DNA from: Photorhabdus akhurstii
GTDB taxonomy: Bacteria; Pseudomonadota; Gammaproteobacteria; Enterobacterales; Enterobacteriaceae
Length of the DNA: 64,000 nucleotides
NCBI RefSeq assembly: GCF_018448925.1
Contig: NZ_RCWE01000001.1
Location: 62,001-126,000 of the forward strand
Direction of reading: 5' to 3'
The notes beneath the pieces are model-generated. The model did no database searches, was not told the origin of the DNA, and saw only the letters and a list, made by a program, of their open reading frames with translations. Each line of letters starts with the position of its first letter. Position 1 is the stretch's first letter. Position numbers and translations under genes: made by a program. This document shows positions 23,443 to 33,378 of this stretch, one piece after another.

Positions 23443-24267
23443 ATGTCATATCTTGATCCGTTAGCGCTTTCTATCCGTTTCGGAAATCGCAATAACTTAA
23501 GTGCTGACAAGCGATGGACGGATAAGCCTAATCCTCTCCGTATGCTTAATCAGGAGCAATTTACTTACATTTATGAAGATAGTTTGCATTTTCTTTATGG
23601 TCGATATAGATTCAACCCAAGTAATGGACGCGATAATATTTTGACCGATATACAGGTGTCGAAAATCAAGACTGGGAAATATATTGATCAATATGGTCAT
23701 GATGAACAGTATGAAGTTCTTGGTCTCCTTGGCGGTATGGGAACATTTCCTTTACATTCAATATTCGGTACGTTCAGAACAGAAGAAGTCGATCTGATTA
23801 GTTATTATTTTTATATTGCATATGTATTGACGGGTAATTATTCCGTTCATAACCGTTATTTTTACCAAGGTTATCCAATGGGGCCTAATAACGATGAGGG
23901 GTTAGATTATCATCTTATGTGGAATGCCGTTGATATCATTCCGCCGCCGTATAAACCGGGTTTACCACGATATTTCCCGCTGATTAACGGTTATATTCTC
24001 TTTCCTTCAACAACCGAGGCTGTAGTTATCTCTAATATTCCTACTGATGCCAGATTTATCCGTCTTGAAGAGACAGGCAATAGGTTTCCTTTTACCGGGG
24101 AGATTGCGACCAAGACGCCTTATATCCTGACAGATAAGTTGCGTCAACAATGGGACGAAGAAGAGGAGCAGGGGGTGCCAATAGATGAACGCGGATATTT
24201 TAACGAGGACGATTTATGGCAATATGATGAACAGCAAGGGGATTGGGTGAAGTGGAGGGAAGCTTAA
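23443..24267 (+). CDS. Hypothetical protein
   Basis: A 274-residue protein I do not recognise. The middle is rich in aromatic residues, with many Tyr and Phe in 100-170 (YYFYIAYVL, NRYFYQGYPMGP). The tail is acidic, with an EEEEQ stretch and a DDLWQYDEQQGDW end. No signal peptide or clear membrane segment is visible, although ISYYFYIAYVL is hydrophobic. AAGGTGG precedes the ATG by 5 bases. It is divergent from cipA and convergent with sdaC, with a bidirectional hairpin after it. Its location in the cip island suggests an accessory, genus-restricted gene. Confidence 0.6.
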   Translation: MSYLDPLALSIRFGNRNNLSADKRWTDKPNPLRMLNQEQFTYIYEDSLHFLYGRYRFNPSNGRDNILTDIQVSKIKTGKYIDQYGHDEQYEVLGLLGGMGTFPLHSIFGTFRTEEVDLISYYFYIAYVLTGNYSVHNRYFYQGYPMGPNNDEGLDYHLMWNAVDIIPPPYKPGLPRYFPLINGYILFPSTTEAVVISNIPTDARFIRLEETGNRFPFTGEIATKTPYILTDKLRQQWDEEEEQGVPIDERGYFNEDDLWQYDEQQGDWVKWREA

Positions 24268-24299
24268 ATTTTTCCGTCGGTTAGCTCATATCATTATTT

Positions 24300-24330
24300 G
24301 GTTGCTGTTCGTTTAAAGAGAACAGCAACC
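24300..24330. terminator. Bidirectional terminator hairpin between convergent genes
   Basis: GGTTGCTGTTC and GAACAGCAACC form a perfect 11-bp stem with a 9-nt loop, between the 23443 gene and the end of sdaC. Confidence 0.75.
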
Positions 24331-24343
24331 AAGTCGTGTTTAT

Positions 24344-25642
24344 CTATGCAAACAGTGAATAGAGGACCGCAGAGATAGCCACCAATCCCATAAAGATGAC
24401 AAATAGGTTACTTAGCTTGCCGCCATATTTGCGCATTGCAGGAACTTTGCGGATTGCATACATTGGCATAATGAACAGCAGCATTGCGATAACAGGGCCA
24501 CCCAGTCTTTCTATCATTTCTAAAATACTTGGGTTCAGAGTCGCAACAATCCAAGTCGTGACTAACATGAAAATGGACGTGATACGATTCAGCTTTTTAG
24601 GCTCAATAGTTTTGCCTTGGTCACGCAACGTCTTAATAACCATACCATTAAAGCCTTCACGCGCTCCCAGATAATGACCAAGGAAAGATTTGGTAATGGC
24701 TATGAATGCAATAAACGGAGCAATGTAGGCAATCACTGGCGTATTAAAGTGGTTAGCCAGATAAGAGAGGATAGAAATATTTTGTGCTTTGGCTTCTGCC
24801 AGATTTTCTGGAGACAGGCTCAATACGCAGCTAAATACGAAGAACATCACGGTGGCGACCATCATGATATGGGCGTATGCCAGGATGCGGGAGCATTTTT
24901 TCTCAGCATTCTCACCGTACTCTTCACGTTTTGCCACGGCAAACGCCGAGATAATTGGCGAGTGGTTGAAGGAGAATACCATTACCGGGATTGCCAGCCA
25001 TAGCGTAATAAGCAGCCCATGACTTGCACCTGATGCAGAGACGGTGATGTTTTCAAAGATTGCGGTGTTCCAATTAGGGATCAGATAGAACGCCAGCAGC
25101 ATCAAAACGGCAACAAATGGGAATACCAGCACACTCATCGCCTTAACAATAGCCTGTTCACCGAAACGAACGATGGTCATTATACCAATAATTAGGATCA
25201 GAGCCAGCAGGGCGCGAGGAGGTGATGGCAGATGTAATTGGTGAACAATAAAGCTGTCTACGGTGTTGGTAATAGCAACGCTGTAAACCAACAGAATCGG
25301 GTAGATAGCGAAGAAGTAGAGCAGGGTGATAAGTTTACCTGCCAGGTTGCCAAAGTGCTCTTCTACGACTTCGGTAATATCTTCACCTGGGTTTTTACCC
25401 GATAGAACGAAACGACACATCCCGCGATGGGCGAAAAAAGTCATTGGGAAAGCCAGTAGCGCCATCACCAGAAGAGGCAGCAGGCCGCCAATACCAGCGT
25501 TGATGGGTAAGAATAATACACCGGCGCCAATCGCGGTGCCGTATAAGCCAAGCATCCATACTGTATCTGATTTACGCCAGGTTTTATAATCGCTTGGGCT
25601 GGTCGCCTGCGATGCGATTGTACCTGTTTGAGTCATATCCAT
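24344..25642 (-). CDS. sdaC: Serine transporter
   Basis: A 432-residue inner-membrane proton:serine symporter of the HAAAP amino-acid transporter family. It is nearly collinear with E. coli SdaC (429 residues): [62 protein letters not shown] and [16 protein letters not shown] are conserved. About eleven transmembrane helices are expected. The ATG at 25642 follows GGAGAT; a second in-frame ATG two codons later is possible. In E. coli sdaC is followed by the serine deaminase gene sdaB. That partner is absent here, and the neighbour is an unrelated accessory gene. Confidence 0.94.
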   Translation of the reverse strand: MDMTQTGTIASQATSPSDYKTWRKSDTVWMLGLYGTAIGAGVLFLPINAGIGGLLPLLVMALLAFPMTFFAHRGMCRFVLSGKNPGEDITEVVEEHFGNLAGKLITLLYFFAIYPILLVYSVAITNTVDSFIVHQLHLPSPPRALLALILIIGIMTIVRFGEQAIVKAMSVLVFPFVAVLMLLAFYLIPNWNTAIFENITVSASGASHGLLITLWLAIPVMVFSFNHSPIISAFAVAKREEYGENAEKKCSRILAYAHIMMVATVMFFVFSCVLSLSPENLAEAKAQNISILSYLANHFNTPVIAYIAPFIAFIAITKSFLGHYLGAREGFNGMVIKTLRDQGKTIEPKKLNRITSIFMLVTTWIVATLNPSILEMIERLGGPVIAMLLFIMPMYAIRKVPAMRKYGGKLSNLFVIFMGLVAISAVLYSLFA

Positions 25643-26551
25643 AGTTATCTCCGAGAATAACGCGGTAAATTAAAAAACGAAATTACAATGCCGCAAGTAT
25701 GCAATAAATGCAAATACATGTGGCCTAACTCTTTCTTTATAAAAAATAAATTCTTTAAATATCTTTGGTGTTTATTTAAACGTTTTTATTACCACATTAA
25801 CATCTTGGTCGAAAATTGGACTTTGAATTAACAAGCCAAAATTTTCGCTTTACTTTCTTTTTTGAAAGAAAGTCTGGAAATTTTAAGACCAGACTTTTGA
25901 TAGCGGCAAGATAGCGATTTTTAGTGAATAGTACCGTGATCATAGTCTCAAATGCGGAATATATCTCGAAAAGTCATCATGTTGCGAGATTTAGTGTAAT
26001 TGTTGCCTAAATATTGCGAATTTTAACGAGGTCAAATTATAACCTCAATTTTCCTATTACTCAACTCTCATTATTATCTTATGTTTTTGTTATTCTCCAT
26101 CCATTTGTTTATATATTAATGAATAAAAATGGCAAATAGAGTGTATGGTTAATAAATTGATAAATATCAATTTGTTACCGAATTTTAAAAATAGCTGTCT
26201 CTGATGTCATGTTTGTATTTTTGTGAAAGATATATATAAAACCAGGATAATGGATTAGTGGCATCAATAATATGCATGAAAGATGTACTCTCTATCCTTT
26301 GATCAAGTTTTAATAATCTCCTTCGTTATATATCTATTTACATAGTGATTTATACAGATTTATTGATTTATATGAAAATCGTTGGACTGAATTTAAGCGC
26401 AAATAAATGTTAAAATAGGGTACAGAATATTACCCCGTTGGTTAACTCATGTTCATTTTGGCATGTAAAGTTTAGCCAATAATTTCTAATAAAAAGACCT
26501 TGATTGGAATAGGGTTTGTTTATCCCAAGTCACTAAGTTGCATTTATGTTA
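25643..26551. other. Long spacer between sdaC and ybjG
   Basis: About 900 bp of AT-rich sequence. The only structure seen is a hairpin at 25852-25873 (ACTTTCTTT / AAAGAAAGT, 4-nt loop). No gene or RNA is supported, and no CRP-type site for sdaC was found. Confidence 0.4.
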
Positions 26552-27160
26552 CTAGCTTTTTATCCAGCCTTTACGGATAGGAAAAGCGCAGCAACGTTGG
26601 TACAGGCTGTTTAATCTTTTTTGTAAACTTTCACCAGACAGGCTCCAGATTATTTGCGCAAAAGCGCATCCCATTAGGCTGACGATAAATGCTCCGACCA
26701 TATCCATCGGCCAATGAACGCCTAAATAGACTCTGGCCCATGCGATAGCCAGTGCAATTGCCATCATACATAAGCCTGGCCAAATTCTATACCAGAATAG
26801 AAAGGATAAAGCGAAAGTGAAGACAGCTGTTCCGTGGTGACTTGGGAATGAGGTTGTTGGTGCGTGAGGCAGAAAGTTATAACCAAAACCTTCTGCGAAA
26901 GGGCGGTCGTGAGGGCAGAGTAAACCGATACAGTATGAGGTTAGCATGGCAAAACAGAAGGCAATGGTAGTTTTACTGACGACAACCCGATGATAAGGGA
27001 GAGTACGTTCTGAACCCCAAAACCAAAAACTCACTAATGTTAGAGGAAAAATAAGAACCAGATATTTTGCAATGAACACCGCCATTGCGATCATGGCTGG
27101 TGATGATTCCGGTGTAGCATTGAAAAAAGTAAATAGATCATGATTTATTTGTTCTAACAA
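26552..27160 (-). CDS. ybjG: Undecaprenyl-diphosphate phosphatase, PAP2 family
   Basis: A 202-residue inner-membrane phosphatase similar to E. coli YbjG, which recycles undecaprenyl pyrophosphate for cell-wall synthesis. PAP2 motifs are present: the PHDRPF arginine block, SFPSHHGT and ARVYLGVHWPMD. Motif 2 is PSHH where E. coli, as I recall it, has PSDH. Four or more transmembrane helices are expected. The TTG at 27160 is the preferred start: GAGG lies 6 bases upstream and the protein then begins MLEQINHDLF, aligning with the E. coli start. A GTG four codons earlier has no good SD. Confidence 0.87.
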   Translation of the reverse strand: MLEQINHDLFTFFNATPESSPAMIAMAVFIAKYLVLIFPLTLVSFWFWGSERTLPYHRVVVSKTTIAFCFAMLTSYCIGLLCPHDRPFAEGFGYNFLPHAPTTSFPSHHGTAVFTFALSFLFWYRIWPGLCMMAIALAIAWARVYLGVHWPMDMVGAFIVSLMGCAFAQIIWSLSGESLQKRLNSLYQRCCAFPIRKGWIKS

Positions 27161-27440
27161 ATCGGGCCTCACATATAGTCACTTATGTACATCACGATAG
27201 TCGGACGCAAGAGAGTAAAGTTGGCCGACTTGTGAGTAAAGCGTAATTGTTGATGTTATTTATGTTTGGTTTATATTTCGGTCAAGGAAATATCAGGTAA
27301 TCTTCATGACAGAAACTAAGCAAGTAATTGATATATATGATAATAGTTTCTGGATTACCGAAGTGATAGTACAAGTAGTTGATAGTTTGATCATTTGTAG
27401 AATCGGTTATGTGTTTATGACGGTATATTCTTCAAACGAT

Positions 27441-27519
27441 AAAAAAACCCGATAGTCTTGAACCAAAGTGGATGACTATCGGGTTCCTCAATATTGGGAT
27501 ATCAAAGAAAAGCAGTGGC
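27441..27519 (-). ncRNA. rybB: RybB small regulatory RNA
   Basis: A 79-nt Hfq-dependent sRNA. Its 5' end, GCCACTGCTTTTCTTTGAT, is identical to E. coli RybB, and this is the seed that base-pairs with outer-membrane protein mRNAs. GGTTCAAG before the terminator is also conserved. It ends in a terminator stem (GACTATCGGGTT with AACCCGATAGTC) followed by seven T residues. RybB represses porin synthesis in the sigma-E envelope-stress response. It sits between grxA and ybjG on the minus strand, with a sigma-E-type promoter directly upstream. Confidence 0.96.
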
Positions 27520-27525
27520 ATTAAC

Positions 27526-27552
27526 TCAGACTACGACTTGGCAAGAAAGTTC
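27526..27552 (-). promoter_or_regulatory. Sigma-E promoter of rybB
   Basis: On the minus strand GAACTT (-35, 27547-27552) and TCTGA (-10, 27526-27530) are separated by 16 nt, and the rybB 5' end follows 6 nt after TCTGA. This fits the sigma-E consensus and the known regulation of rybB. Confidence 0.9.
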
Positions 27553-27685
27553 TTCGTGATAAGAAAAAAAATCAGATTTTTTTTCAGTTTGGTGAAAATA
27601 ACATTTTTTGCACAAATCAACCGAGTCCCTGCGGCTAATAATCAACGGCGGTTTTTGCCGCAACAAAGCAGAACGGGAAGTTCGA

Positions 27686-27946
27686 TTATTGTAGCAGTTG
27701 GTGTTCCTTCACGTATGCTTCGAAGTCTGTACAGCCACCAATATGCTTCTCGTCAACGAAAATCTGTGGAACCGTTTCTACGGGTTTGCCAACCGTTTTT
27801 TCCAGATCAGCTTTAGTAATACCTTCTGCGTGAATATCAACATAACGGAAATCAAAGTCATCACGTTGCTCTTTCAGTCGTTCCGCCAGTTCTTTCGCGC
27901 GGACACAGTATGGGCAGCCAGGACGACCGAAAATCACAGTAAACAT
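27686..27946 (-). CDS. grxA: Glutaredoxin 1
   Basis: An 86-residue cytosolic dithiol glutaredoxin that uses glutathione to reduce ribonucleotide reductase, PAPS reductase and OxyR. The redox motif CPYC is at Cys11-Cys14. The glutathione-binding TVPQIFVDE and GGCTDFEAYV blocks are present. E. coli GrxA has 85 residues. The gene is divergent from ybjC, as in E. coli. Confidence 0.96.
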   Translation of the reverse strand: MFTVIFGRPGCPYCVRAKELAERLKEQRDDFDFRYVDIHAEGITKADLEKTVGKPVETVPQIFVDEKHIGGCTDFEAYVKEHQLLQ

Positions 27947-28135
27947 ATAAATTCCTCTTGGTTATATTAAAATAATGCGGTTTGATGTGTTGTTCATGCT
28001 TATTTGATCGCTACTATGCCTGCATAGATCTGTAAAAAAAAGCAGAAATTGCCTTTTGTTTTAATTCAACATACCAATTTTGGTAACAGAGTTTCCGGTA
28101 GTATAATGCAGCATCAAGTTGTTAAAGAGGGTGTG

Positions 28136-28438
28136 ATGAAAAGTCGTCAAGGCAGTATGAGTTCATTGGCAGATATGCCAAAACAGGTTATCCTGCTAGA
28201 AATTGTCGGCATTGGCTGCTTGCTCCTAGCATATTTGACTATTAATGATATTGTCGTCTTAACAGATTTACTAATGACGCCAGAAGCACATGTTGTTATG
28301 ATTTTTACCGGCGTGGGTTGTTTGGTCCCCGCTGCGGTTAATATCATTTGGCGTGCAGTGTGTGGTCTCTCTTTTCTGGGAATTGATCATAAAAAAGAGA
28401 GTAAAAATAAGGCAGAAGGTAGTGATAACGGTAGATAA
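28136..28438 (+). CDS. ybjC: YbjC family (DUF1418) membrane protein
   Basis: A 100-residue protein with two hydrophobic helices (VILLEIVGIGCLLLAYL and a second around VVMIFTGVGCLVPAAVNII) and a basic tail. It matches E. coli YbjC in helix pattern and in the PKxVxxLE...MIFxGVxxxxPAA framework. Function is unknown. The ATG at 28136 has GAGG 6 bases upstream; the ATG seven codons later is the alternative. The gene is divergent from grxA and upstream of ybjN. Confidence 0.8.
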   Translation: MKSRQGSMSSLADMPKQVILLEIVGIGCLLLAYLTINDIVVLTDLLMTPEAHVVMIFTGVGCLVPAAVNIIWRAVCGLSFLGIDHKKESKNKAEGSDNGR

Positions 28439-28529
28439 AAATAATTTATCAGTTATTGGTGATAGCGCGATAAAGAATTATTTCGTAAGCTATAGCGCTT
28501 TTTCATTTTCCGTTGTATGGGGTTGTTAG

Positions 28530-29042
28530 ATGAGTTCACTTGTCATTCCTGACTTATCGGTATTGCGTGAGTGGTTGGATCAGCTCAAAATTTCCTACTT
28601 TGAGTGCGATTCATGCCAAGCGCTGCATCTACCTCATATGCAGAATATTGATGGTTTATTTGATGCCAAAATTGATCTGTTAGACAATGTAATCTTGTTT
28701 TCTGCATTGGCTGAAGTTAAACCAACCGCCATTATTCCTCTGATGGCTAATCTAAGCCAGATTAATGCCAGTTCCCTGACAATCAAGGCTTTTCTTGATA
28801 TTCAGGATGAAAATTTACCGAAACTGGTGGTGTGTCAATCTTTCCTTATTTCAGCCGGGCTGACTTTTTCCCAGTTTTCTCATTTCTTGCAACAAAGCGA
28901 AGAGCAAATTGCAGGTGTGATCTTTGAAATTCACAGTAATAACTTGTTGTATATTAATCGTGATATTGAAATCGAGAGTGACATTGAAGAGGAAGAAGAA
29001 GCACAAGCTTCTTCTAAGGCGCCGACTTTTACTTTGCACTAA
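28530..29042 (+). CDS. ybjN: YbjN family protein
   Basis: A 170-residue cytosolic protein strongly similar to E. coli YbjN (SYFECDSCQALHLPHMQNIDG, FDAKIDLLDN, LPKLVVCQS). It belongs to the bacterial sensory-transduction-regulator YbjN fold, which resembles type III secretion chaperones. In E. coli it suppresses motility and affects stress responses. The C-terminal tail is longer and more acidic than the E. coli one (DIEEEEEAQASSK). Confidence 0.92.
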   Translation: MSSLVIPDLSVLREWLDQLKISYFECDSCQALHLPHMQNIDGLFDAKIDLLDNVILFSALAEVKPTAIIPLMANLSQINASSLTIKAFLDIQDENLPKLVVCQSFLISAGLTFSQFSHFLQQSEEQIAGVIFEIHSNNLLYINRDIEIESDIEEEEEAQASSKAPTFTLH

Positions 29043-29066
29043 TATTTCCAACACGGTTATCCTACA

Positions 29067-30200
29067 ATGCAATGTACGCATTATTCTGCGGGGCATTGTC
29101 ACTCTTGTCAGTGGCTTGAAAAACCCTATTCTAAGCAGTTAGAAGATAAACAGCAGAATTTAAAACAGTTATTATCTCAAACCCTTGTGAATCAATGGTT
29201 ACCTCCAATCGCCAGCCAATCAGACGCTTTTCGTAACAAAGCCAAAATGGTCGTCAGTGGCAGTGTAGAACGTCCATTACTAGGTATGTTGCATCGTGAT
29301 GGCACGGCGGTTGATCTGTGTAATTGTCCCCTCTATCCAGCGCATTTTCAGCCTGTATTCGATGTTGTTAAATCGTTCATTGCTTATGCCGGGTTGACGC
29401 CGTATAACGTTGCTCGTAAGCGGGGGGAACTAAAATATTTGTTGCTGACAGAAAGCCGTCATAGCGGTGAAATGATGTTACGTTTTGTACTGCGTTCTGA
29501 AACGAAGATTGCTCAATTGGAGCGAGCCTTACCCCGATTGCTTGAGCAATTGCCGCAGCTTACGGTGATCTCTGCGAATATTCAGCCGATCCATATGGCG
29601 ATCTTAGAGGGGGAGAAAGAGATCCTATTTACTGAGCAAAAAGCGCTCAAGGAACAGTTCAATGGCATTCCGCTTTACATCCGTCCACATAGCTTTTTCC
29701 AGACTAACCCGAAAATGGCGTCTGAATTGTATGCAACAGCAGGGTGTTGGGTTCGTGAACTGAAAATCAGTAGCATGTGGGATCTATTCTGTGGTGTTGG
29801 GGGTTTTGGTCTGCATTGCGCAGATAAAAACACTTGTTTAACCGGAATTGAAATTAGCCCCGAAGCCATTGATTGCGCCCGTGATTCGGCAAAAATACTG
29901 GGTTTGGAAAATATCGAGTTTCAAGCTTTGGACTCGACAAACTTCGCCGTGGCGAAAGAGCAAATTCCGCAATTGGTTTTGGTAAACCCACCTCGTCGGG
30001 GAATTGGTAAAGCGTTGTGCGATTATCTCAGTAAAATGGCGCCGGATTATATTCTTTATTCAAGCTGTAACGCTCAGACAATGGTGAAAGATATTGCGGC
30101 ACTAGCCAACTATCGTGTAGAAAAGACACAGTTGTTTGATATGTTTCCCCATACCGAGCATTACGAAGTTTTAACGTTATTGAGGTTAAGTCACGATTAA
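29067..30200 (+). CDS. rlmC: 23S rRNA (uracil-747-C5)-methyltransferase
   Basis: A 377-residue SAM-dependent enzyme that makes m5U747 in 23S rRNA. The Fe-S cluster cysteines are Cys3, Cys11, Cys14 and Cys87. The SAM motif is [12 protein letters not shown]; the catalytic cysteine lies in SSCNAQT. It has no TRAM domain, as expected for RlmC rather than RlmD. It follows ybjN by 24 bp, so the two may be co-transcribed. Confidence 0.96.
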   Translation: MQCTHYSAGHCHSCQWLEKPYSKQLEDKQQNLKQLLSQTLVNQWLPPIASQSDAFRNKAKMVVSGSVERPLLGMLHRDGTAVDLCNCPLYPAHFQPVFDVVKSFIAYAGLTPYNVARKRGELKYLLLTESRHSGEMMLRFVLRSETKIAQLERALPRLLEQLPQLTVISANIQPIHMAILEGEKEILFTEQKALKEQFNGIPLYIRPHSFFQTNPKMASELYATAGCWVRELKISSMWDLFCGVGGFGLHCADKNTCLTGIEISPEAIDCARDSAKILGLENIEFQALDSTNFAVAKEQIPQLVLVNPPRRGIGKALCDYLSKMAPDYILYSSCNAQTMVKDIAALANYRVEKTQLFDMFPHTEHYEVLTLLRLSHD

Positions 30201-30217
30201 ATAACCAAAGAATATGT

Positions 30218-30252
30218 GGGGAATGGGGGTTCTAGAAGAACCGCCCATCCCA
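30218..30252. terminator. Imperfect hairpin between rlmC and artM
   Basis: GGAATGGGGGTTCT and AGAACCGCCCATCC can pair with one bulge or mismatch, spanning the end of convergent rlmC and artM. It is a probable bidirectional terminator. Confidence 0.55.
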
Positions 30253-30253
30253 T

Positions 30254-30922
30254 TTAGTTATGGCGCTCAAAAGCGAGTGCACGGCGTTCAATCATTCGCA
30301 TCAGCAAAGTCAGGATGCCGTTAACACATAGATAAATCACCCCTGCGGCGATAAAAACCATCACATCATAATTACGGCCAAATAGAAGCTGACTGTATCC
30401 CATGACTTCCAGCAAAGTAATCGTACTTGCGAGAGAAGTACTTTTGAAAATCAATACGACTTCGTTGGAATAGGAGGATAACGCCCGTTTAAAAGCATAG
30501 GGCAGCAGTATCCGCATAGATTGTGCTTTAGACATGCCCAAGGCTTGACAGGATTGCCACTGACCGGTAGGAATGGCTTTTACTGCGCCATAGAATAGCA
30601 GAGTAGAATATGCCGCACTGTTAAGCGCCAGCGTTACCATTGCGCACAGCCAAGGCTCAGACAGTAATTGCCAAAGCCACGGGTACGCTTTTATGGCTGG
30701 AAATTGCCCAGGTCCGTAATAAATCAGAAAGAACTGCACCAGCAAAGGCGTACCGGTGAACAGAGTAATGTAGGTTTTTACCAGTTGTGTCAGTACCGGC
30801 AATTTCATGGTCAGAACTATAGTGAACAGAACGGACATCATGAAAGCAACAAAAAGCGCTGTAACAGTCAGACTCAGGCTGGTTGTCAACCCTGGCAAAA
30901 TTTGTTGAATATATTCAAGCAT
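30254..30922 (-). CDS. artM: Arginine ABC transporter permease ArtM
   Basis: A 222-residue inner-membrane permease of the polar amino-acid ABC family. The ABC-interaction loop, ALGMSKAQSMRILLPYAFKRA, is present and about five transmembrane helices are expected. It pairs with ArtQ. The ATG at 30922 overlaps the artQ stop by one base (TGATG) and gives the E. coli length; a TTG one codon earlier was rejected. Last gene of artPIQM. Confidence 0.94.
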   Translation of the reverse strand: MLEYIQQILPGLTTSLSLTVTALFVAFMMSVLFTIVLTMKLPVLTQLVKTYITLFTGTPLLVQFFLIYYGPGQFPAIKAYPWLWQLLSEPWLCAMVTLALNSAAYSTLLFYGAVKAIPTGQWQSCQALGMSKAQSMRILLPYAFKRALSSYSNEVVLIFKSTSLASTITLLEVMGYSQLLFGRNYDVMVFIAAGVIYLCVNGILTLLMRMIERRALAFERHN

Positions 30923-31638
30923 CAAGAAACACTCCGATCAAAGCGGGTGGTATGCATCTCAATTTTCTTTAGAATAAATTGACTGAGTAGAGTGATACCC
31001 AGATAGATAAGCGCCACAATCATATACCAGGTAAAAGGCTCCTGAGTGCGTGTGGCAATACTTTTGGTTTGTTGCATCAGATCATTCACACTGATAAGTG
31101 ATACCAGTGCGGTATCTTTCAACAAAACTAACCATTGGTTGCCGAGTCCTGGTAGAGCATGTCGCCACATTTGCGGCATGATCAGGCGGAAAAATATTGC
31201 AGCGCGACCAAGACCCAATGCTTGACCGGCTTCCCATTGACCGGCAGGAATGGCTTTTATCGCACCACGGAGTGTCTGGGATGCGTAGGCAGAGTAGAGC
31301 AGGGAAAGGGCAATGACGCCACAAAGAAATGGGCTGACATAAAAGTCTTGAATATCTATCTGAATCCTGGGATGCCAGAAGATAAGATAAACATCAAAGC
31401 CATCAGCCAGTATCAGGAGAAGTTGTGACGCGCCGGAGTAGACGAACAGCACGACCAAAATTTCCGGCAATCCTCTGAACAGAGTGACCCAACAGGTGCC
31501 AAGTATGGCAAAGGGTTTCCAACGGGCTGATTCCCAGGCAGCAAATAGCATGGCTAAAATCAGACCAAGCACTAATGCAGACACGGCAAGGCCGACGGTG
31601 ATGCCGGCGGCGCTTGTTAGAGATTGGAATTCATTCAT
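30922..31638 (-). CDS. artQ: Arginine ABC transporter permease ArtQ
   Basis: A 238-residue inner-membrane permease with the EAA-type loop [23 protein letters not shown] split across the third cytoplasmic loop. It forms the heteromeric channel with ArtM, fed by ArtI and powered by ArtP. It lies 14 bp after artI. Confidence 0.94.
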   Translation of the reverse strand: MNEFQSLTSAAGITVGLAVSALVLGLILAMLFAAWESARWKPFAILGTCWVTLFRGLPEILVVLFVYSGASQLLLILADGFDVYLIFWHPRIQIDIQDFYVSPFLCGVIALSLLYSAYASQTLRGAIKAIPAGQWEAGQALGLGRAAIFFRLIMPQMWRHALPGLGNQWLVLLKDTALVSLISVNDLMQQTKSIATRTQEPFTWYMIVALIYLGITLLSQFILKKIEMHTTRFDRSVS

Positions 31639-31652
31639 GGAGATTCAGCTAC

Positions 31653-32387
31653 TTATTTAAACCATTTTTTATAGATGATGTCATAAGTACCATCTCGTTT
31701 GATGTCAGCAAGTGCTTTATTAAATTTATCTTGTAGTTCTTTGTTACCCTTACGAACGGCAATCCCTAAACCGATACCAAAGTAATTTTTGTCGGTGACT
31801 TTGTTACCGATGGTATTTAAATTTTCATTCTTTTTCAGCCACTCGTTAACAACGGCAGTGTCACCGAAAACGGCGTCCAGACGGCCATTTTTCAGATCCA
31901 GAATCGCATTTTGATAGCTGTCATAAGGAACGGTTTTAATCTCTTTTCGTTGTTCCATCAGATACTTCTGGTGAGTTGTACCATTCTGGATACCCACAAG
32001 TTTGCCTTTCAGCTCTGCGACGCTGGAGATTTGACCTTTAACGGAAATAAAAACCGCTGAGTTGTCGTAATAAGTGTTAGTAAAATCAACCTGCTTTTGG
32101 CGCTCAGGAGTGATATCAATACCGGCGGCTAAAGCGTCGAAGCGACGGAATTTCAGACTGGGGATCAGGCTATCAAAGGATTGGTTAGTGAAGGTACATG
32201 TTGCATTAATTTTCTCACAGAGAGCATTGGCCAGATCGACATCAAAACCCTGAATTTTATTATTTGCATCGATGAACTCAAATGGAGGATAAGTGGCTTC
32301 TGTGGCAAAACGAATGGTCTCTTTTTCCGTGGCGGTTGCAGATAAAGCTACTGTGCCTAGGAGGGCTGCAAAAAGTAGTTTTTTCAT
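31653..32387 (-). CDS. artI: Arginine-binding periplasmic protein
   Basis: A 244-residue periplasmic solute-binding protein with a signal peptide probably cleaved near Ala19. The ligand-site blocks are FATEATYPPFEFID, GFDVDLANALC, GIDITPERQKQVDFT, GIQNGTTHQ and FGDTAVV. Its position, directly after artP and before artQ, matches artI of E. coli. A separate artJ, which follows artM in E. coli, is absent here. Confidence 0.9.
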   Translation of the reverse strand: MKKLLFAALLGTVALSATATEKETIRFATEATYPPFEFIDANNKIQGFDVDLANALCEKINATCTFTNQSFDSLIPSLKFRRFDALAAGIDITPERQKQVDFTNTYYDNSAVFISVKGQISSVAELKGKLVGIQNGTTHQKYLMEQRKEIKTVPYDSYQNAILDLKNGRLDAVFGDTAVVNEWLKKNENLNTIGNKVTDKNYFGIGLGIAVRKGNKELQDKFNKALADIKRDGTYDIIYKKWFK

Positions 32388-32406
32388 CGCTATATCCTAT
32401 TAATAG

Positions 32407-33135
32407 TTAGTGTGATAGATAATTAGCAAAGGCTTTGGTTTGTGGTTGGGTAAAATGGCTGATATCACCTTGTTCTACAATGCGGCCGTTTTCCATATAT
32501 ACGACACGGCTTGCGGCCTTGCGGGCGATTTCCACTTCATGGGTAACGATAATCTGTGTAATGCCCGTTGCAGATAATTCATGGATGATATTGACAACCT
32601 GTGCTGTAATTTCTGGGTCCAGTGCTGCCGTTGGTTCATCAAATAATAAAACCTGTGGTTCCATCATTAATGCTCGTGCGATAGCAACCCGTTGCTGTTG
32701 TCCTCCAGATAAATGTTGTGGGAAGCGGCCTGCAAAATCATCTAAGCGCAAACGGGAAAGGAGCTTATTCGCTTTTTCCTGTGCCTGTTGCTTGGATAAA
32801 TTCAACACGCGACAAGGCGCTTCGATCAGGTTATCTATAACAGTAAGATGGGGCCATAAGTGATATTGCTGAAAGACCATACCTACATTTTGGCGTAGAG
32901 AACGAATCTCCTTCGTTCCTGGCGTTTGTTCAAAATTGAATTGATGATTAGCAATATGTAACTGGCCGGATCGTGGTATTTCCAGCAGGTTTAATACTCG
33001 CAACAACGTACTTTTACCCGCGCCGCTTGGCCCTAGCAAAACCATCGTTTCCCCGGGAGAACACTCAAGATTAATATCAAACAGTGCTTGGTGGGCACCG
33101 TAATAACAATCAATGTTTTTTAATTGAATACTCAT
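32407..33135 (-). CDS. artP: Arginine ABC transporter ATP-binding protein
   Basis: A 242-residue cytoplasmic ATPase that drives the Art arginine importer. Walker A GPSGAGKS is at 35-42, then the Q-loop in [13 protein letters not shown], signature [15 protein letters not shown], Walker [13 protein letters not shown] and the H-loop VTHE. It is the first gene of the minus-strand operon artP-artI-artQ-artM. Confidence 0.96.
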   Translation of the reverse strand: MSIQLKNIDCYYGAHQALFDINLECSPGETMVLLGPSGAGKSTLLRVLNLLEIPRSGQLHIANHQFNFEQTPGTKEIRSLRQNVGMVFQQYHLWPHLTVIDNLIEAPCRVLNLSKQQAQEKANKLLSRLRLDDFAGRFPQHLSGGQQQRVAIARALMMEPQVLLFDEPTAALDPEITAQVVNIIHELSATGITQIIVTHEVEIARKAASRVVYMENGRIVEQGDISHFTQPQTKAFANYLSH

Positions 33136-33220
33136 GCTTTAATTCTGAATAGTCAGTGGTTTGGTCCGATGCTAAACCCGTTGGCATAATTATGCAACAT
33201 CTTATGCACAGAATATTATT

Positions 33221-33236
33221 AATTGATATTTCAATT
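33221..33236 (-). promoter_or_regulatory. Possible ArgR-type operator upstream of artP
   Basis: AATTGA-TATT-TCAATT is a perfect inverted repeat with a 4-bp AT centre, about 85 bp upstream of artP. Its layout resembles an ARG box (TGAAT-N4-ATTCA) but the half-sites deviate. In E. coli the art genes are repressed by ArgR. Confidence 0.3.
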
Positions 33237-33378
33237 ACATGCCTGATTAACGCGTTCTATTTTCTCCTTGTGTGATTTTCCAATAAAAGCTTATTTATTC
33301 TTTTACCCTACAGAGGAAAGATGAAGCGTCCGAACCGTTATTTATAGCGTCAAGTATTAATTGTGGCTCAAATTCTGG

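Noticed and set aside
24344-25642. Serine deaminase partner (sdaB) beside sdaC
   Set aside because: No such gene is present on either side.
27472-27816. 114-residue plus-strand ORF over rybB and the grxA end
   Set aside because: It overlaps rybB and grxA antisense, has no SD and no homology.
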